A DNA stretch of 7,198 nucleotides from assembly GCA_009787485.1 (NCBI GenBank), contig WQWP01000108.1, positions 1 to 7,198 of the forward strand, given 5' to 3'. A model generated the notes under the pieces. That model was not told the origin of the DNA and did no database searches. It was given only the letters and a program-made list of their open reading frames with translations. Below are positions 6,734 to 7,198 of this stretch, one piece after another. The translations under genes were made by a program, and so were the position numbers. The stretch comes from Lentimicrobiaceae bacterium. GTDB lineage: Bacteria > Bacteroidota > Bacteroidia > Bacteroidales > WCHB1-69. The first letter of the stretch is position 1. The number at the start of each line of letters is the position of its first letter.

Positions 6734-7198
6734 ATGGAATTACAAGAATTAAAAAACACCTGGACGGTATTAGACGAACAACTAAAGAAAAATGAAATGT
6801 TGAATAAGCAAATGATTCAAGAAATGTTGCAAAAAAAATCGAACAGATCGCTTAATAAATTGCTAAACAACGAATTTTTCAGTCTTACTATATGGCTTTT
6901 GGCAATTCCACTTTCTATTTGGGGGTATCATTTGCCTAAATTTGACAATTTTCTTTTTCCAAAGATTTTGTTTGCGGTAATTTTTGTTACCAGTATCTTA
7001 GCAGTGATTTGGTCTTGTTATCAATTGAGAAATTTGATGAAAATTGATCTTTCTAAAGGTATTAAGGATAATATCTATAACGTGAGTAAATACATTATTC
7101 TGCTCAAAAAAGAAAAAATTGCTGTTTATTTTGGTTTAGCTCCTATCTATTTCATCCTTGGAGTTTTATGCTATTACGAAATTGGAGCAAATGTTTCA
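6734..7198 (+). CDS. Membrane protein, possible anti-sigma factor of the upstream ECF factor (3' partial)
   Basis: 155 codons are open from the ATG at 6734 to the window end, without a stop. A charged N-terminal segment (1-47) starts MELQELKNTWTVLDEQLKKN and includes EMLQKKSNRSLNKLLN; it is predicted helical and cytoplasmic. Hydrophobic segments follow at about 48-67 (FFSLTIWLLAIPLSIWGYHL), 78-97 (ILFAVIFVTSILAVIWSCYQ) and 130-150 (AVYFGLAPIYFILGVLCYY). Between the last two is a polar stretch, 99-129, with many Lys. A soluble N-terminal helix followed by several membrane spans, 12 bp behind an ECF gene, is the layout expected for an anti-sigma factor that holds the sigma factor at the membrane. 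There is no zinc-binding HxxxCxxC motif and no FecR-like domain, so it would be a non-canonical type. Proteins with this N-terminal pattern are, as I recall, frequent behind ECF genes in Bacteroidales, mostly called hypothetical. A membrane protein unrelated to sigma control is the alternative. Confidence 0.8.
   Translation, partial: MELQELKNTWTVLDEQLKKNEMLNKQMIQEMLQKKSNRSLNKLLNNEFFSLTIWLLAIPLSIWGYHLPKFDNFLFPKILFAVIFVTSILAVIWSCYQLRNLMKIDLSKGIKDNIYNVSKYIILLKKEKIAVYFGLAPIYFILGVLCYYEIGANVS

Overview
The window looks like a piece of a Bacteroidetes (probably Bacteroidales) chromosome. The evidence is a giant multidomain surface protein ending in a type IX secretion (T9SS)-like sorting domain, a TAnnTTTG-type promoter element, A-rich leaders without Shine-Dalgarno sequences, moderately low GC, and a short ECF sigma factor of a type common in this phylum. 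All genes read on the + strand. I see no tRNA, rRNA, CRISPR array, transposase or integrase.

Layout. (1) Positions 1-4658 hold the 3' part of a very large extracellular adhesin-like gene whose start lies upstream of the window. It encodes alternating jelly-roll (choice-of-anchor J / cleaved-adhesin-like) and fibronectin III-like domains, then ten degenerate ~72-89 residue beta repeats, then the sorting domain. It ends at a strong intrinsic terminator (4704-4732). (2) Positions 4659-4980 are non-coding and AT-rich. They hold the terminator, an interspersed-repeat-like segment with a 9-bp inverted repeat, a perfect 15-bp tandem duplication and a likely promoter. (3) Positions 4981-6120 encode a complete single-gene P-loop ATPase of the 'archaeal ATPase'/STAND-like type with a C-terminal winged helix. 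(4) Positions 6121-6232 are a short spacer with GCG-rich 8-mer units, a weak terminator-like hairpin, and a second copy of the short motif seen after the adhesin. (5) Positions 6233-7198 hold an ECF sigma factor followed 12 bp later by a membrane protein that runs off the window. The pair looks like a sigma factor with a non-canonical membrane anti-sigma or sensor.

The adhesin would be exported through Sec and T9SS and displayed on or released from the cell surface. The ATPase appears to be an independent unit. The sigma/membrane-protein pair is probably a signal-responsive regulatory unit; its targets cannot be read from this window. The least explained points are the membrane partner of the sigma factor, the short motif shared by two intergenic regions, and the role of the ATPase. 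I found no unambiguous new multi-gene system.
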